Source: Mycogone perniciosa (Eukaryota > Ascomycota > Sordariomycetes > Hypocreales > Hypocreaceae). Taken from it: DNA of 64,000 nt. The notes under the pieces are model-generated. The model did no database searches, was not told the DNA's origin, and worked only from the letters and a program-made list of their open reading frames with translations. Position 1 is the first letter of the stretch. Every line of letters begins with the position of its first letter. The position numbers were made by a program, and so were the translations under genes. Where the stretch lies: positions 32,918 through 96,917 of the forward strand of contig JAOALB010000179.1 of assembly GCA_025331125.1 (NCBI GenBank), in the 5' to 3' direction. Of this stretch, positions 61,877-64,000 are shown one piece after another.

Positions 61877-63925
61877 CTTAAATATAGTTATAAGCTTAAG
61901 TAATAACTTTAATTAAATTACTAAAAACTTCCGCTTAATATTATCTTTTCCTTTTTATTTTCTTTATTTTTAGCTTTATATTATAAAACTTATTTCCTAT
62001 AATAAATAATATAAAAGATTTACCTTTTATAAAGCTTGAATTATTAAAGCAGTAAATTATATAAATAACTATTTTTATAAACTATATAACTACTATTAAA
62101 GTATAAAAAGGATTAATTTTAATCTCTTAAAAAAGCTAAATAATTATTTCTTTACTCTTTTAACGTTTACCTTTATTAAGTAAAAGTAAAGGCAATAAAT
62201 AAATTTAAAAGTAAAGTATTTATAGTTAATTACTATAAAAGTAAATAAAAATAATAATAAAAATAAAAATAATATATAAATTTAGTTTCTTATTTATTAA
62301 TTATAAAAAAACTTAAATTATAATTCTTTTTATAAAAAGAAATAACTAGAATATATATATATATTGTTTATTAATATATTTTATAGAAGTAGTATATAAA
62401 AGTATAAAGCTAGAAATATAATATATAAATTTATTATATACCTATATATATACTATTTAGTATATAGTTTTCAAAACTATTAAAATATTTTTTAACATAG
62501 TATTTTCAAAGGCTATTAAACTTTACTATACTTTAAGCTTTACTATATATTATTTATATTATATATATATATTAATTAAAAGCAGTAAATTAAATAGAAT
62601 CTTTACCTTTAATTCATTTAACTATTCTGTTTAAATAGTATAAAAAATATAATATTTAACGCTTAAAGATTATATATACTATTTATATAGTTTTAAAAGG
62701 TATATTTAAGTAGTATTAAAATATAGTAAAGTTCAAACTATATTTATAAAAAAGCTAAATAAGACAATAAAGTATAAAGTCCCTTTTAAATAAATAAATA
62801 TAAACTGCATATACTTTTAAAAGAACTTTATTTTATATAAAAAGCTTTTATAAAGGGGTAAAGATTTATCTTTATTAAATAAAAAAGAAAGGCCTATACC
62901 TTTAAGTAGCTTTAATTTCTTTAAACTTAGTTAATAAAAGGGAAAAGAATCCTATTATATATATAATAAATATTTTAATATATATAAAAGTAAAAAGTAT
63001 ATTTTATAGACTTCTATCAAGTACCTTTTTTAATACTTATAGTATTATTTATTTTATTAATAGTAAATACTTTTTTTACTTTTAATTTTTCATTTTAAAT
63101 ATAAAAAATAATTATATTAAAATAAATATAATTAAATATTGAATTTTTAAAAAAGTATATTATTTAATTAAGTATATTTTCTATAGTTTATTAAAAGGAA
63201 TTGTATACTTGATTGAATTTATAGATAGTACTATAATAAAAGGATTTTATATTAATATTATATTAGCTTTAAAGCTTTATAAAGTAAACGTTTAGCTTAT
63301 AGAATATAATAATATACTTTATATTAATACAGTTAATTTAAACTTTATTATAGCTATAATATTATATAAGTTTAACCTTTTACTTTTTTAATATAAACCT
63401 TTATTCTTTATATTACGTTTATATTTAACTATTATAGTATAAATAGTGTAATAATTGCTCTTTACTTTTAAATATATATACTAAAGTACATACGATAAAA
63501 AGACATTAAGTTAGAACTCTTTATTAATATACTGTAATTTAAAATACCTTTAATATTTATACTTTAAGTGTTTTAACTTTAAAGTATTAAAGGCATTAAT
63601 ATAAAGTATTAAAAATATAAAAATAAAAGAAATAAAATATATAAACTATAAGCTTTATACTTTAATATATATATTATAAATTATTTTATATATATTATTG
63701 AATAAATAAAGATTAAAGGTTTTTTTAAAGTATATTAAAACTTTCAAAATTATTTATAAGAGTATAATAAAGATAATTAGCTTTTAATACTTAAAAATAA
63801 ATATAGTATATAGCTATATATATATTCTTGATTAAATAGGAATATAATATTATTTATAATACTTTTTTGAATTTTATAAATATAATTAAAATAGAATATA
63901 ATATCTTTATATACTATATTAAATA
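61877..63925. other. AT-rich RIP-degraded DNA, unclassified
   Basis: No readable coding frame on either strand. Several TATATA-rich and AAAGTA-rich stretches occur, but there are no terminal repeats that pair with other parts of the window. Confidence 0.4.
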
Positions 63926-64000
63926 TGTCACGACCCGACCAGGCCAAGGCCCGGGTCCGGAAGAATATCGGAACGACGGGCCAATAAGAACATGATCACT
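63926..64000 (+). mobile_element. Putative start of an un-RIPped LTR element, cut by the window edge
   Basis: At 63,926 the composition switches within a few bases from nearly pure A/T to G+C-rich (TGTCACGACCCGACCAGG...). The block starts with TG, and TGTCACGACC resembles the start of fungal Gypsy LTRs (from general knowledge, not a search). CA/TG dinucleotides are intact. Alternatively it is the edge of a GC-balanced genic region. Confidence 0.5.

Noticed and set aside
4640..63925. Centromere
   Set aside because: Many fungal centromeres are AT-rich, RIPped retroelement nests, so the picture is compatible, but sequence alone cannot separate a centromere from any other AT-rich block; CENP-A data would be needed.
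1..64000. CRISPR array, bacterial operons or mitochondrial DNA
   Set aside because: No regularly spaced short repeats were seen. The spliceosomal intron, P450/MFS genes and RIPped LTR elements indicate nuclear fungal DNA.

Overview
The window looks like a filamentous ascomycete (Pezizomycotina-type) chromosome. It contains a decayed fungal cytochrome P450 and drug-transporter gene pair with a canonical short fungal intron. The rest is roughly 59 kb of extremely A+T-rich DNA made of LTR retrotransposons damaged by repeat-induced point mutation (RIP). The RIP call rests on two direct observations: CpA/TpG dinucleotides are conspicuously scarce, and copies of the same repeat differ almost only by C->T and G->A, mostly CA->TA / TG->TA. 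No intact protein-coding gene was found.

Layout. Positions 1-4,640 have balanced base composition. They hold a 5'-truncated P450 pseudogene (976-1750, minus) and a broken MFS transporter pseudogene (1825-3778, minus), with an unrecognised block to about 4,590. From about 4,640 the sequence becomes AT-rich: 4,640-8,980 is unclassified and 8,981-10,940 carries old dispersed repeats. Then comes a three-layer nest: an old Ty3/Gypsy 3' end ('family D', copy D3: 10,939-12,116 and 25,240-25,357) was hit by a full-length D element (D1, 12,117-25,239, minus, TSD ttaat), which was hit by a full-length Ty1/Copia (18,374-24,893, plus, 581-bp LTRs, TSD ttata). A second nest lies at 27.6-49.8 kb: an old 3' end of a large Gypsy (E', 27,640-28,404); a D copy (D4, plus) split by a 12.7-kb Gypsy (E, 31,818-44,502, minus, 390-bp LTRs, TSD tacct/tactt); a solo Copia LTR inside E (43,324-43,904, TSD aatct); and a second, tail-to-tail D copy (D2, 45,886-49,757, minus). 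A third Gypsy (F, 53,133-58,566, minus, TSD aaatt/aaatc) follows. A small repeat (B3) split by another solo Copia LTR lies at 61.0-61.9 kb (TSD aatat). The last 75 bases are suddenly G+C-rich and start like a fresh, un-RIPped LTR.

Nothing here forms a working pathway. The P450 and MFS remnants probably derive from a secondary-metabolite or detoxification locus (inference). The retroelements form a relative chronology of insertions: the innermost insertion, the Copia, is the least RIP-damaged and the outermost D3 the most. Family names (D, E, F, B, H, I) are local labels used only here. All boundaries were read by eye; those with matching target-site duplications are the most reliable.
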